This document shows positions 16,480 to 25,397 of a stretch of 64,000 bases of DNA, piece after piece. Every line of letters begins with the position of its first letter. The first letter of the stretch is position 1. Location: positions 62,001 to 126,000 of the forward strand of contig NZ_JAQYWD010000006.1 of assembly GCF_030145145.1 (NCBI RefSeq), written 5' to 3'. The notes below the pieces were generated by a model. It saw only the letters and a list, made by a program, of their open reading frames with translations. It was not told the DNA's origin and did not search any database. This DNA is from Desulfobacula sp. (GTDB taxonomy: Bacteria > Desulfobacterota > Desulfobacteria > Desulfobacterales > Desulfobacteraceae). The translations under genes and the position numbers were made by a program.

Positions 16480-19400
16480 TCAACTCCTGTGCCTTGATGA
16501 GGGGGTGTCTTCCCCTGTTTTTTTCGTCAACAACGGCATGGGTTGGGTTCTTTCAACGATAAAGGTGATGGCACCCCAGTTTGAATTAATTGTCCCATAC
16601 AGCAGGTAGGGTTTCCCATAATCCAGCATATGGCAGAAAAGGGCATAGGGCTTTGGAAAGAAAACCGTTTCAATTATACCGGTCTCATCTTCAAAGGTCA
16701 AAAATTTCATGGGATCTCCCTGTTTGGTTTTGACGACTTTCCCGGTGATAAGCCATCCGGCAAAGGTGACTTTTTTATTGATGAATTTTTGCAGGTGCCG
16801 GGCTTTTACCGTGTTGTGCTGCCGGCGGATGTCGTTGAACAGAACAATGGGATGGCAGGCGCATAAAAACCCCAGTACAGTGAATTCTCTTCGAAGCGTT
16901 TCAATGGGATTATCCGCCGGCAGGTCGGGAAGGGCCGGCGGGGACCCGTCAGGACCAAACAAGGCGGGGGGCTGATCCGTCTTTTTTTTTTGTTTTTTCC
17001 AGGCGGCAAAGGCCCATAAAATGGCGGCCCGATTGCCCGTCGGATCCAGTGAGTCCAAACTGCCGCTGTGGATCAGGGCACGGAGTTCGTCTTCCCGGGG
17101 ACGGACCCGGTCAAAAAAGTCCTCCAGGCTTGAAAAGGGTGTTTTTTTCCGTTGGGTCACAAGGGTTTCCATGGTGGTAAAGGACAGGTCCTTGATGGAC
17201 TGAAATCCCACCCAAAGCTTGGACTGGCAGCCCTTCCACTGGATATCGCTTTGGGTGACATCCGGAGGGAAAACGCGAACCTTCAGCCGTTTGGCTTCGG
17301 ATACATAGGCAAACGTGGAATAAAATCCCCCCTGGTTGCTGATAACAGCGGCCATGAACTCTGCCGGATAATGGGTTTTCAAGTAAGCCGCCTGAAAAGA
17401 CACCCGGGCATAAGAGGCCGAGTGGGGTTTGCAGAAAGAGTATCCTGAAAAACTGGTGATCATGTCCCAGACCGACTGAATGTCTCGGGGGGATACCCCG
17501 TTGGCCAGGGCGCCTTTTTTAAACCGGGTATAATAATCTGCCAGTTCCAATGTCTTGTCTTTTTTGGAGATAATCTTTCTTAATCCATCGGCCTGGGCAT
17601 GGGTGAACCCTGCCATTTTTACCGCTACTTTTGAGACATCTTCCTGAAAGACCATGATGCCGTAAGTGTCGTCCAATACATCTTCCAGAAGGGGATGAAT
17701 GGGCTTCCAGATGCCTGTATGTAGCCGTTTGATGTATTCCTGGATAAAGTCATTGGCTGCCGGCCGGATAATGGAAGAATGAATCACCACATGCGCAAAA
17801 TCCCCTACTTTGGATTTTTTTTGCAGCAGGCGCATGGCAGGGCTTTCAATGTAAAAACAGCCCATGGTATTGCCCTGGGCAACCGTTCGCCGGGTGTCAT
17901 CATCATCTTCCGGGTCAAGGCGGTTAAAGTCATTGAATCGTCCGGAGTCTGTCCGGATACTGGTGATGCAGTCCCGGATCACCCCGAGACTTCGGTTGCC
18001 CAGGAGATCTATTTTGACAAGGCCTGCGGATTCGGCGCCCTCTTTTTCCCACTGGATGATGGGCACGCCCTTGGGAGCCGTTTCAACAGGCACATAGGTG
18101 TCAATGGGGGCTGGGGTGATGACAATGCCGCCCGGGTGGACGGAAAGGGTTCTTGGGGTCCCTATGAGGGCCCGGGCATACCCCATGATCTGGGGCCAGG
18201 GCTGGGGAAATGCCGGAAGCGCCAATTCAGGCTGGTGCCGGATCCGGTTCAGCAGATCTGTCCCGGTTTCATTGAGTTTCCAGAACCAGGGCAGCCGTTG
18301 GGAGACCTTGCTGATTTCCGCCTCGGGAAGCCCAAAGACCCGGGCCACCTCCCGGACGGCCATCCTGGGTTGGAACAGGATATGGCTGGACACCATGGCC
18401 GCATGGCCGTCAAACGTCTTTAATACCCAGTTTAAGATATCGTCCCTTTCATCCCAGGCAAAATCGATGTCAATATCCGGTGGATCTGTTCTTTCCAGGT
18501 TCAGAAACCGTTCAAAATACAGGTGGTGTTTCAGGGGGCAGACATTGGTGATGCCCAGGCAATAGGCCACAATGGAGGCTGCGCCCGATCCCCGGCCGCA
18601 GATGCGGGACGCTTTTTTGACAATTTGTTCCACAACCAGGAAATATTCACAGAAATTTTTTTGCCGGATGATATTCATCTCATGTTCAATCCTTTGGCGG
18701 ACAGGGCCGGGCAGATGGGTCCCATAACGAATTTTGGCTCCCTGTAACGTGTTGTTGTATAACAGCTGATCTGCAGGAAGCCGTGTCGCCTCTTTCAGGG
18801 GCGGCATGACAATGCCAAAGTCCGGTCCCTGGAAGTTCAGTTTTTCTGCCAGGACAAAACTGTTTTTTATGGCCGAGGGGCAGATGATGAATTTTTCCCG
18901 GTACACATCCGGGGAGGCAAAAAAGGCGGTCGCCGGTGCCGTGTCCTTCTGGGGCAATCGGCTTAAACAGGTTTTTTTTTCAATGGCCCGGAGCATGCGG
19001 TGGATATTGACGTCTTCCCTGTTTAAAAAAAAACTGCCCGGGGTGGCCACCAGGGGAAGGTTCAAGTGCCTGGCAGTGACACATAACGGATGGTTCCGGG
19101 ACAGGGGATTCCGGGTAAGATTGATTGCGACATCCACCTGGTTTTCATGCCAGAACGGCAACAGATCCGGGTTTTTGGTTAACACCACAAGTCCTTTGGA
19201 AAGGCTGGGCAGATCGGTCTTCAATGAAAAGGTTTTATTCCTGTGCCGCCGGGTGATAAGGCGGGTCAGGTGGCTGTAGCCGGTATCATTTTTCACCAGG
19301 CAGATCGCCCTGTGGGCGGTATGGGGGTCTGTGATTTCCGCACCAATAACCGGCTGTAACCCCTGGGACCGGCACGCGTGGATAAACTGCCACATGCCGC

Positions 19401-19527
19401 ACAGGTTGTCGGTATCGGTGAGGGCAAGCTGTCGATATCCATGGGCTTTTGCCTGGCGGCAAAGCTGTTTTACAGAGGCGGTACCCCACATGAACGAATA
19501 ATGGGATCGGGTGGTTAAGGGAATCAT
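16480..19527 (-). CDS. dnaE2: Error-prone DNA polymerase DnaE2 (ImuC)
   Basis: This is a 1015-residue C-family polymerase, the length typical of DnaE2. The PHP domain is at the N-terminus (TRSHYSFMWGTASVKQL, ALTDTDNLCGM), the palm carries GRGSGAASIVAYCLG and PDIDIDFAWDERDD, helix-hairpin-helix motifs follow, and an OB fold lies near the C-terminus (FAGWLITGKVVKTKQG, FLTFEDETGIIETVFF). DnaE2 performs translesion synthesis and damage-induced mutagenesis with ImuB. Its ATG overlaps the imuB-like stop by four bases (ATGA). It is last in the lexA - DUF72 - imuB - dnaE2 operon and is expected to be SOS-induced. Confidence 0.92.
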   Translation of the reverse strand: MIPLTTRSHYSFMWGTASVKQLCRQAKAHGYRQLALTDTDNLCGMWQFIHACRSQGLQPVIGAEITDPHTAHRAICLVKNDTGYSHLTRLITRRHRNKTFSLKTDLPSLSKGLVVLTKNPDLLPFWHENQVDVAINLTRNPLSRNHPLCVTARHLNLPLVATPGSFFLNREDVNIHRMLRAIEKKTCLSRLPQKDTAPATAFFASPDVYREKFIICPSAIKNSFVLAEKLNFQGPDFGIVMPPLKEATRLPADQLLYNNTLQGAKIRYGTHLPGPVRQRIEHEMNIIRQKNFCEYFLVVEQIVKKASRICGRGSGAASIVAYCLGITNVCPLKHHLYFERFLNLERTDPPDIDIDFAWDERDDILNWVLKTFDGHAAMVSSHILFQPRMAVREVARVFGLPEAEISKVSQRLPWFWKLNETGTDLLNRIRHQPELALPAFPQPWPQIMGYARALIGTPRTLSVHPGGIVITPAPIDTYVPVETAPKGVPIIQWEKEGAESAGLVKIDLLGNRSLGVIRDCITSIRTDSGRFNDFNRLDPEDDDDTRRTVAQGNTMGCFYIESPAMRLLQKKSKVGDFAHVVIHSSIIRPAANDFIQEYIKRLHTGIWKPIHPLLEDVLDDTYGIMVFQEDVSKVAVKMAGFTHAQADGLRKIISKKDKTLELADYYTRFKKGALANGVSPRDIQSVWDMITSFSGYSFCKPHSASYARVSFQAAYLKTHYPAEFMAAVISNQGGFYSTFAYVSEAKRLKVRVFPPDVTQSDIQWKGCQSKLWVGFQSIKDLSFTTMETLVTQRKKTPFSSLEDFFDRVRPREDELRALIHSGSLDSLDPTGNRAAILWAFAAWKKQKKKTDQPPALFGPDGSPPALPDLPADNPIETLRREFTVLGFLCACHPIVLFNDIRRQHNTVKARHLQKFINKKVTFAGWLITGKVVKTKQGDPMKFLTFEDETGIIETVFFPKPYALFCHMLDYGKPYLLYGTINSNWGAITFIVERTQPMPLLTKKTGEDTPSSRHRS

Positions 19528-20708
19528 TGGTATGGGGGGGTGTTGGTCAGGGTTAAACCGGTCCGGATGGACTGCCGGCCGAATTTTTCCCTGATCCGGT
19601 CCATGGACCGGATCAGGTCAGCCTGTTTTGTCTCTTTTGTTCTGGACGCAAAGAGGTCTGCCTGCACCTGGGGCGAGGAAATTTTTTTACAGATCAGGCG
19701 CATGTGACGGATGCGGATTCTCCGGGTCCAGGCCTTGTTCAACAGGGGGATACATTTTTTAAACATGGCCATATCATTGGCAGTGGCGGGGGCCAGTTTC
19801 ACCGTTGCAGCCGTTTGCAGCCCGTCTGAGTAGGTGAGGATCATTTGTGCGGCAGCCCCGGTAAGGTTTCGGCTTCTCAGGGTATGGCAGATGCTTTCGA
19901 TCATGGGATACAGGGCCTTTTTCAGCAAATTGGCGGTATTGGTATCGTCGGCAAATTCATGGTCTGCCCGTATCGTTGAATGGGATTCGCAACGGGCTGT
20001 CACCGGTGTGGGATCAATCCCCCTGATCCGGTCGTAAATCACGGGTGCCCGGTGATCAAAGGGAACATGGAGCTGTTCCAGGGTAAGGGCCCTTGCCTGG
20101 AACACCCAAAACAGATTAAAGTCTTTGAGCCGGGTCAGCGCTGTTTTGCCAAGGCCGGGAATCAGGAGAAGGGGCAATGGGCCGAGAAATGCTTTTTCCT
20201 CCCCGGGGCCGACAATATACTCTCCGGCGGGTTTGACCATGCGGGTGGCCACCTTAGCCACCAGTTTGTTGGTGGCAACAGACCAGATGGGGTCCAGATT
20301 ACAGGTTTTTTTAAAGGCTTTTTTCAGTTTAAAGGCCACATCCACAGAAGGGCCGAAAAGCCTTCCCGATCCGGTGACATCCAGAAATATATGGCCGTCT
20401 GAGGTGCCGGATTCAATCAGGGGGGTAAACGTCATCGTTTCTTTTATCAGGTCTTTCATGACCCGTTCATACCGGTTGAAACTGGGGGGGAGGATTTTGA
20501 TTTTTTGATTGAGCCGTCTGGCCCGGGTCAGGGGCATGCCTTTCCGGATGCCCTGGCGGTAGGCTTCATTACTCATATCATACACCACTGCCCGGGGGGC
20601 TCCCTGGGGGGCAATCACCAGTGGGTATCCCTTGAGGGCGGGTTGCCGGTTGGTTTCCACGGCCACGGCAAAATCGGCAATATTTAAATGGATGATGGCG
20701 CGGTCCAT
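19524..20708 (-). CDS. imuB: ImuB-like inactive Y-family polymerase
   Basis: The protein has 394 residues from the ATG at 20708; the upstream extension overlaps the preceding gene and lacks family similarity. It has a Y-family fold (VVYDMSNEAYRQGIRKGMPL; FLDVTGSGRLFG; LIPGLGKTALTRLKDF). Catalytic acids seem lost: the position of DinB Asp8 is Asn9 (HLNIADF) and the Asp-Glu pair is Gly105-His106. A clamp-binding motif QADLF is at about 349-353. Inactive polymerase plus clamp motif beside dnaE2 is the ImuB pattern: it bridges the clamp and DnaE2 in the mutasome. It overlaps the DUF72 gene by 25 bases. Confidence 0.82.
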   Translation of the reverse strand: MDRAIIHLNIADFAVAVETNRQPALKGYPLVIAPQGAPRAVVYDMSNEAYRQGIRKGMPLTRARRLNQKIKILPPSFNRYERVMKDLIKETMTFTPLIESGTSDGHIFLDVTGSGRLFGPSVDVAFKLKKAFKKTCNLDPIWSVATNKLVAKVATRMVKPAGEYIVGPGEEKAFLGPLPLLLIPGLGKTALTRLKDFNLFWVFQARALTLEQLHVPFDHRAPVIYDRIRGIDPTPVTARCESHSTIRADHEFADDTNTANLLKKALYPMIESICHTLRSRNLTGAAAQMILTYSDGLQTAATVKLAPATANDMAMFKKCIPLLNKAWTRRIRIRHMRLICKKISSPQVQADLFASRTKETKQADLIRSMDRIREKFGRQSIRTGLTLTNTPPYQ

Positions 20709-21529
20709 GATTTTTGCCGGGACCCTTCCGTGAGCAGGAGGTCCATGAGCCTTACTGCATTCTTCGGGGCCTGCCCCCGGACATGGTTGTTGAAAAAAGC
20801 AGCCCCGGACCGGGCTTGGGGCATCATGGCGGTTTGAAGGGTGGTGACCCATTCCTTGAGCGCCTGGTCGGCATAATCATAATCAAATTGTTTTTGCATG
20901 ATGCCGGATCGCCATCCTTTGGCGTTCCTGCCGTGGAAACGGATATAAAACAACTCCGGGTTGGTGATCACGTCAAGCCGGGGGAAAAGGCCGGGTAACG
21001 CGGGTACATCCACAGATACCAGGGTGACATGTCGTCGTTCAAGTTCTGAAAACACCGTGTCCTTTGCCCAGGAATCATGCCGGAATTCCACGGCAACGGG
21101 CAGGCCTGACAGCGCATCCAGAAGCCTGGCAAGATACTGCCGGAAATGGACGGTTCGCCGGAAATAGGGTGGAAGCTGGATGAGGATGCACAAAAGTTTT
21201 TCCCATCGGAGCAACGGGGCTATGCCCTGGCGGTAGAGCAGAACTTGTTTTTGCCATTCCCCGGTTTTGATTTCATGGGTCATGGTCCGGGTGAGTTTGG
21301 CGGCAAATTTGAAGTGTTTCGGCACTTTCGCACACATCCGTTCAATGGCCGGTGCTTTTGGCATCTGGTACCAGGTGTAGTTGAGTTCTGTTGTATGGAA
21401 GATTTGCGTGTAAGCTTCCAGCATATTGGACGAATGGGTGCCGTCAGGATAAAATCCGGCATCGATCCATTCTCCATAGGAATACCCGCTGGTACCGACG
21501 AAAAGCTGGCATGCAGAAGGGGCTGTCAT
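20684..21529 (-). CDS. DUF72 (YecE-like) protein in an SOS operon
   Basis: The 281-residue protein matches DUF72: FVGTSGYSYGEW at the start, TELNYTWYQMP, HFKFAAKLTRTMTHE, VAVEFRHDSWAKDTVF and YIRFHGRNAKGW, then a late AAFFNNHVRGQAPKNA. DUF72 has a TIM-barrel fold and unknown activity. It starts immediately after the lexA stop and overlaps imuB, so it is embedded in the SOS mutagenesis operon at the place where imuA is usually found. Its inclusion suggests a link with DNA damage (inference). Confidence 0.85.
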   Translation of the reverse strand: MTAPSACQLFVGTSGYSYGEWIDAGFYPDGTHSSNMLEAYTQIFHTTELNYTWYQMPKAPAIERMCAKVPKHFKFAAKLTRTMTHEIKTGEWQKQVLLYRQGIAPLLRWEKLLCILIQLPPYFRRTVHFRQYLARLLDALSGLPVAVEFRHDSWAKDTVFSELERRHVTLVSVDVPALPGLFPRLDVITNPELFYIRFHGRNAKGWRSGIMQKQFDYDYADQALKEWVTTLQTAMMPQARSGAAFFNNHVRGQAPKNAVRLMDLLLTEGSRQKSWTAPSSI

Positions 21530-22165
21530 CTATATTTCCATGCCCTTTGGGCCCCGGACAATACCAATGACCCTGCCCTGGATCAACACGTCTTCAAATG
21601 TATATTTCTGGGTGTTGAATGCCGGGTTTTCAGGCCGCAGCTCAATACAATCCGGGTGCAGGAAAAATCGTTTGACCGTGGCCTCTTCATGGTGGATCAG
21701 GGCCACGACGATTTCTTTGTCCCGGGCATATTGCCGGGGCTCGCAAATGGCCAGGTCCTGATCAAGAATACCGGCATTTTTCATGGATTGTCCCTGGATT
21801 TTCAAGGCAAAAAGGGTCTGGCCCGGGAAGATGGTCGCATCCACCAGGATGCTGCCCTCCCATTCCTGCTGGGCATACATGGGGAGCCCGGCCGTGATGT
21901 GGCCGATGATCGGGACCTGTTTCTGCCGTTGCGCCATATGTAAGTCTCCGGTATGATCCAGGATATGGAGGGTCCGACTGTATCGGCCCTCCCTTTTGAT
22001 ATAGGCCTTGTCTTCAAGGGCTTTCAGGGTTTGGGCCACCGCGGCATGGCTGATGGCAAGTTCAGCAGCAGCCGTACGAAGACTGGGAGAGGTCCCGGTC
22101 TCTTTAATTTTTTGTTTCAGGTAATCCAGCACCTTTTGCTGGTTTGGGGTCGGTTTGAGTCGCAT
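21530..22165 (-). CDS. lexA: LexA-family SOS repressor
   Basis: The protein has 211 residues from the ATG at 22165, with AAGGGATGCC upstream. A winged-helix N-terminus has TAAAELAISHAAVAQTLKAL. The S24 peptidase domain has the cleavage site Ala92-Gly93 (HITAGLP), catalytic Ser127 (IQGQSMKNAG) and Lys165 (HHEEATVKRF). LexA represses SOS genes and self-cleaves with RecA. It is first in the operon with DUF72, imuB and dnaE2 and so probably controls it directly and itself. The HTH differs from the common LexA form, so its operator may be lineage-specific. Confidence 0.9.
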   Translation of the reverse strand: MRLKPTPNQQKVLDYLKQKIKETGTSPSLRTAAAELAISHAAVAQTLKALEDKAYIKREGRYSRTLHILDHTGDLHMAQRQKQVPIIGHITAGLPMYAQQEWEGSILVDATIFPGQTLFALKIQGQSMKNAGILDQDLAICEPRQYARDKEIVVALIHHEEATVKRFFLHPDCIELRPENPAFNTQKYTFEDVLIQGRVIGIVRGPKGMEI

Positions 22166-22193
22166 GGCATCCCTTTTTTGTGAGGTTTCGTGT

Positions 22194-22222
22194 AGTTTAA
22201 TGGTCTTTTTGAATAATGTCAA
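22194..22222 (-). promoter_or_regulatory. Predicted sigma-70 promoter of the lexA-imuB-dnaE2 operon
   Basis: On the minus strand TTGACA (22222-22217), a 17-base spacer and TAAACT (22199-22194) fit the consensus, ending about 28 bases before the lexA ATG. The upstream bases are AT-rich with short imperfect palindromes; no known LexA box was recognised. Confidence 0.5.
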
Positions 22223-22373
22223 TATAAATGTAAATATTTTGTAAGGTAATAAATCAAACAAACAAACAAAGGGCGGACGTTGGTTGTGGAAACCGCTTTC
22301 AACGGGTTCTGAAGCGGTTCGTTCCGGGTTGATGAACCGGGTCGCTTCCTTGCAGGGTTTGATTTTATTTGGG

Positions 22374-22402
22374 TTGACAGCCCAGGGGATATGGGCTACA
22401 GA
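22374..22402 (+). promoter_or_regulatory. Predicted sigma-70 promoter of the livGKHMF operon
   Basis: TTGACA (22374-22379), a 17-base spacer and TACAGA (22397-22402) lie about 75 bases before the livG ATG. Confidence 0.5.
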
Positions 22403-22475
22403 AACTAACATCATCTATTGGTACGATTTTTAAACTGGTTATAAATTTTTAAAATTTAACGGGTTAGAGATCTGT

Positions 22476-23243
22476 ATGGCACAATTAGATTTAAAAAACA
22501 TAAGTGTACGGTTTGGCGGACTTCTGGCATTATCCGATTTGAGTTTTACCATTGGGAATGGAAAAATTATAGGGCTGATCGGTCCCAATGGTGCCGGCAA
22601 AACAACGGTGTTTAATGTCCTTACAGGGGTTTATCAGGCATCGGAAGGGGATGTGATCTTTAACGGAGAGAGCATCCTGGGCAAACGGCCGCATATGATT
22701 TTTAAACGGGGGATTGCCAGAACCTTTCAGAATATTCGTTTGTTTTCCGCCATGACCGCAGTGGAAAACGCCATGGTGGCAAGACACTGCCGGTCCAACA
22801 AGGGTATCATCGGTTCCATCTTGAGAACCGCCTCACAGAAACGAGAAGAGGCCCAGATTAAAAAAAAAGCGCTGGACGCATTGCAGTTTATGGGGGTTGA
22901 CCAGTACGCAGATACCGTGGCATCCAATCTGCCCTATGGTCTCCAGAGACGACTTGAAATCGCAAGGGCCATCGCATCAAACCCCCAGGTGCTGCTGCTG
23001 GATGAACCTGCTGCAGGAATGAACCCCAGCGAATCCTCAAGGTTAATGAAGGACATTGCCCGCATATCAGACTTGGGTATTGATGTGCTCCTGGTGGAGC
23101 ATGACATGAAAGTGGTGATGGGCGTGTGCGACCATATTGTATGTGTTGATCATGGTGTTAAGATTGCTGAGGGTGATTCTCATGAAATCCAGAACAACCC
23201 AAAGGTAATTGAGGCGTATCTTGGTCAGCCTGCCAACCCATAA
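22476..23243 (+). CDS. livG: LIV-type ABC transporter ATPase LivG
   Basis: The 255-residue ABC ATPase has Walker A GPNGAGKTT, the LivG-type FKRGIARTFQNIRLF segment, a signature region as NLPYGLQRRLEIARAIA, and Walker B VLLLDEPAAGMNP. It powers uptake of branched-chain amino acids or related compounds across the inner membrane with LivF, LivH, LivM and the periplasmic protein. It is the first gene of the five-gene operon; the binding-protein gene follows after 16 bases, an unusual position (G-K-H-M-F order). Confidence 0.9.
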   Translation: MAQLDLKNISVRFGGLLALSDLSFTIGNGKIIGLIGPNGAGKTTVFNVLTGVYQASEGDVIFNGESILGKRPHMIFKRGIARTFQNIRLFSAMTAVENAMVARHCRSNKGIIGSILRTASQKREEAQIKKKALDALQFMGVDQYADTVASNLPYGLQRRLEIARAIASNPQVLLLDEPAAGMNPSESSRLMKDIARISDLGIDVLLVEHDMKVVMGVCDHIVCVDHGVKIAEGDSHEIQNNPKVIEAYLGQPANP

Positions 23244-23259
23244 TGTGAAGGAGAAAAAG

Positions 23260-24396
23260 ATGAAAAAAAGAGTGTTGTCAATGATGGTAATGGGTCTTAT
23301 CCTGGTGCCGTTTCTGTTTGGTCCGGTTTCTGCAAAAACGTTGAGAATCGGCTCCATGGGTCCGTTGACGGGTCCCTATGCCGCAGATGGAAACGATATT
23401 AAAAACGGTGTTCTCGCTGCCATCAAAGTGATTGAAGATGAGGGGGGTATTCCCGGGTATGACACCATCCAGCTTTTCCCCCAGGATACGGCATGTGATC
23501 CGAAACAGGCGGTTGCCTCAGCCAACAAACTGATCAACCTTGAAGTGGTCGGGGTTATCGGTGCGTATTGTTCTTCGTCCACCATTCCGGCTTCGGCAAC
23601 ACTGGCAGAAGAAGATATTATTGTGATCACCCCGGCATCCACCCACCAGGATGTAACGGACAGGGGGCTCCCCTATGTATTCCGAATGTGCGGAAGAGAT
23701 GATGCCCAGGCACCGGCTGCCGTAAAATTCATGAAAGAGGCCCTGGGAGCCAAAACCATTTTTATCCTGGATGACAAAACCACTTATTCCCAGGGCCTGG
23801 CAGATGGTGTGGCCAAAGCGTCTGAAGCAATGGGAATAGAGATCGTGGGCCGGGATCATGTGAATCAGGGAGACAAGGATTTTTCTGCTGTTTTAACCAT
23901 GGCAAAAACCAAAGGGGCAGACATTTTCTACATGAGCCTCCAGAACCATTCCACCGGAAGTATCATGGCGATTCAGGCACGGAGAATGGGCCTGAAAGCC
24001 AAGATCGTTTCCAACGATGCCATGTTCCATCCCAACTTTATGAAAGTGGCGAAACAAGCGGCTGAAGGGATCTATGTCACCTATGGCTATACGGACAAGA
24101 CCACGGATGCCTATAAAAAATATGAAAAAATATTTACCGCTAAATACGGAGAAATCGGTGCCTATGCAACCTATGCCTATGACGGCGCCATTGCATTGTT
24201 AAAATCCATTAAAGCCGCCGGCTCCACAGATCCTGAACGAGTAAAAGCCGAAATGATGAAGCTGGATTATGACGGCGCCTCCAAGCATGTGAAATTTGAA
24301 AAAAATGGAGATTCCGGATCCTCATATATCGCATTCCAGGTTAAAAACGGCGATTATGTTCCTTACTGGACCCCGGCCCAAGGCGTTCTGAAATAA
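23260..24396 (+). CDS. livK: LIV-type periplasmic substrate-binding protein
   Basis: The protein has 378 residues; the ATG at 23260 follows GAAGGAG. A signal peptide (MKKRVLSMMVMGLILVPFLF, cleavage near VSA-KT) leads into a type I periplasmic binding fold: GSMGPLTGPYAADGNDIKNG and GVIGAYCSSSTIPAS are typical of leucine/isoleucine/valine receptors. It captures the substrate for LivHMGF. The exact ligand (branched-chain amino acid or another amide/aromatic acid) cannot be told. It is separated from livH by a hairpin (24412-24452) that could lower downstream expression relative to the receptor. Confidence 0.88.
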   Translation: MKKRVLSMMVMGLILVPFLFGPVSAKTLRIGSMGPLTGPYAADGNDIKNGVLAAIKVIEDEGGIPGYDTIQLFPQDTACDPKQAVASANKLINLEVVGVIGAYCSSSTIPASATLAEEDIIVITPASTHQDVTDRGLPYVFRMCGRDDAQAPAAVKFMKEALGAKTIFILDDKTTYSQGLADGVAKASEAMGIEIVGRDHVNQGDKDFSAVLTMAKTKGADIFYMSLQNHSTGSIMAIQARRMGLKAKIVSNDAMFHPNFMKVAKQAAEGIYVTYGYTDKTTDAYKKYEKIFTAKYGEIGAYATYAYDGAIALLKSIKAAGSTDPERVKAEMMKLDYDGASKHVKFEKNGDSGSSYIAFQVKNGDYVPYWTPAQGVLK

Positions 24397-24411
24397 GACA
24401 AGAATCCGCTT

Positions 24412-24452
24412 AAGCCGTATGATGGCGTTGAACCCCCCCCTTCATACGGCTT
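24412..24452 (+). terminator. Hairpin between livK and livH (attenuating terminator)
   Basis: AAGCCGTATGA and TCATACGGCTT are perfect 11-base arms around a 19-base loop, followed by TTTAC. Inside an operon just after the receptor gene it could let the receptor be made in excess, as seen in other binding-protein operons. Confidence 0.6.
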
Positions 24453-24485
24453 TTACATGCTGACATTCAAGGATAAAAAACAAGA

Positions 24486-25397
24486 ATGGATTATTTTATT
24501 CAGCAGTTGATAAACGGCATCACCCTTGGCGGCATCTATGCCTTGATTGCCCTGGGATACACCATGGTATACGGGGTGATCCAGCTGATCAATTTTGCCC
24601 ATGGCGAGTTCTTTGCCGCAGGCGGTTATGTTGGGGTGATCCTGTTAAGTTATTTTGCAGGCCGTGGGCTCATGGAAACCCATCCATGGATTTGTCTGGG
24701 CATGTCCTTTATGTTAACAATGGGGTATTGCGCCTTCCTTGCCATGGGCGTTGAAAAAGTGGCATACCTGCCCTTGCGGAATCAATCCAGACTGGCCGCA
24801 CTGTTGTCTGCCCTGGGCGTGTCCATCTTTTTGTCCAATGCATTGATGCTGACCCAGGGGGTGTTTGATAAACCCTATCCGGGCGAGCTGTTCAATGGCG
24901 GTTGGGAATTCGGTCTGGTGACCATCTCTTATCTCCAGGTCATGATCGTAACCATGACCATTGTCTTGCTTGTGTCATTGAATATCCTTGTGTTCAAGAC
25001 CAAAATGGGCATGGCCATGCGGGCCACTGCCCAGGACAAGACCATGTCCGCCCTGGTCGCCATCGGCAGCAACAGAATCATTTCCCTGACCTTTGCCATC
25101 GGTGCCGGCCTTGCCGCCGCCGCCGGTATCATGGTGGGACTCTATTACGGGTCTGTGCGGTATGATATGGGATTTGTCCCCGGCATCAAAGCGTTTTCCG
25201 CAGCCGTGCTGGGGGGTATCGGAAATATTACCGGTGCCATGCTCGGTGGGCTGATCATCGGGATGGTGGAAATCTTCGGTGCCGGATATATCTCGGGACA
25301 ATACAAGGACGTGTTTGCGTTTATCATCTTAATTGCCGTGTTATATTTTAAACCAACCGGAATCATGGGTGTGAATGTCGATGATACACGAGTTTAA
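24486..25397 (+). CDS. livH: LIV-type ABC transporter permease LivH
   Basis: The 303-residue permease has about eight membrane segments. It shows the family pattern QQLINGITLGGIYALIALGY, INFAHGEFFAAGGYVGV and, near the C-terminus, AVLGGIGNITGAMLGGLIIG. It forms the channel with LivM. Its end overlaps the start of livM by 23 bases, indicating coupled translation. Confidence 0.9.
   Translation: MDYFIQQLINGITLGGIYALIALGYTMVYGVIQLINFAHGEFFAAGGYVGVILLSYFAGRGLMETHPWICLGMSFMLTMGYCAFLAMGVEKVAYLPLRNQSRLAALLSALGVSIFLSNALMLTQGVFDKPYPGELFNGGWEFGLVTISYLQVMIVTMTIVLLVSLNILVFKTKMGMAMRATAQDKTMSALVAIGSNRIISLTFAIGAGLAAAAGIMVGLYYGSVRYDMGFVPGIKAFSAAVLGGIGNITGAMLGGLIIGMVEIFGAGYISGQYKDVFAFIILIAVLYFKPTGIMGVNVDDTRV

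Noticed and set aside
17779-18423. Long plus-strand frames within dnaE2
   Set aside because: They are antisense to a clear DnaE2 coding sequence and resemble no protein.
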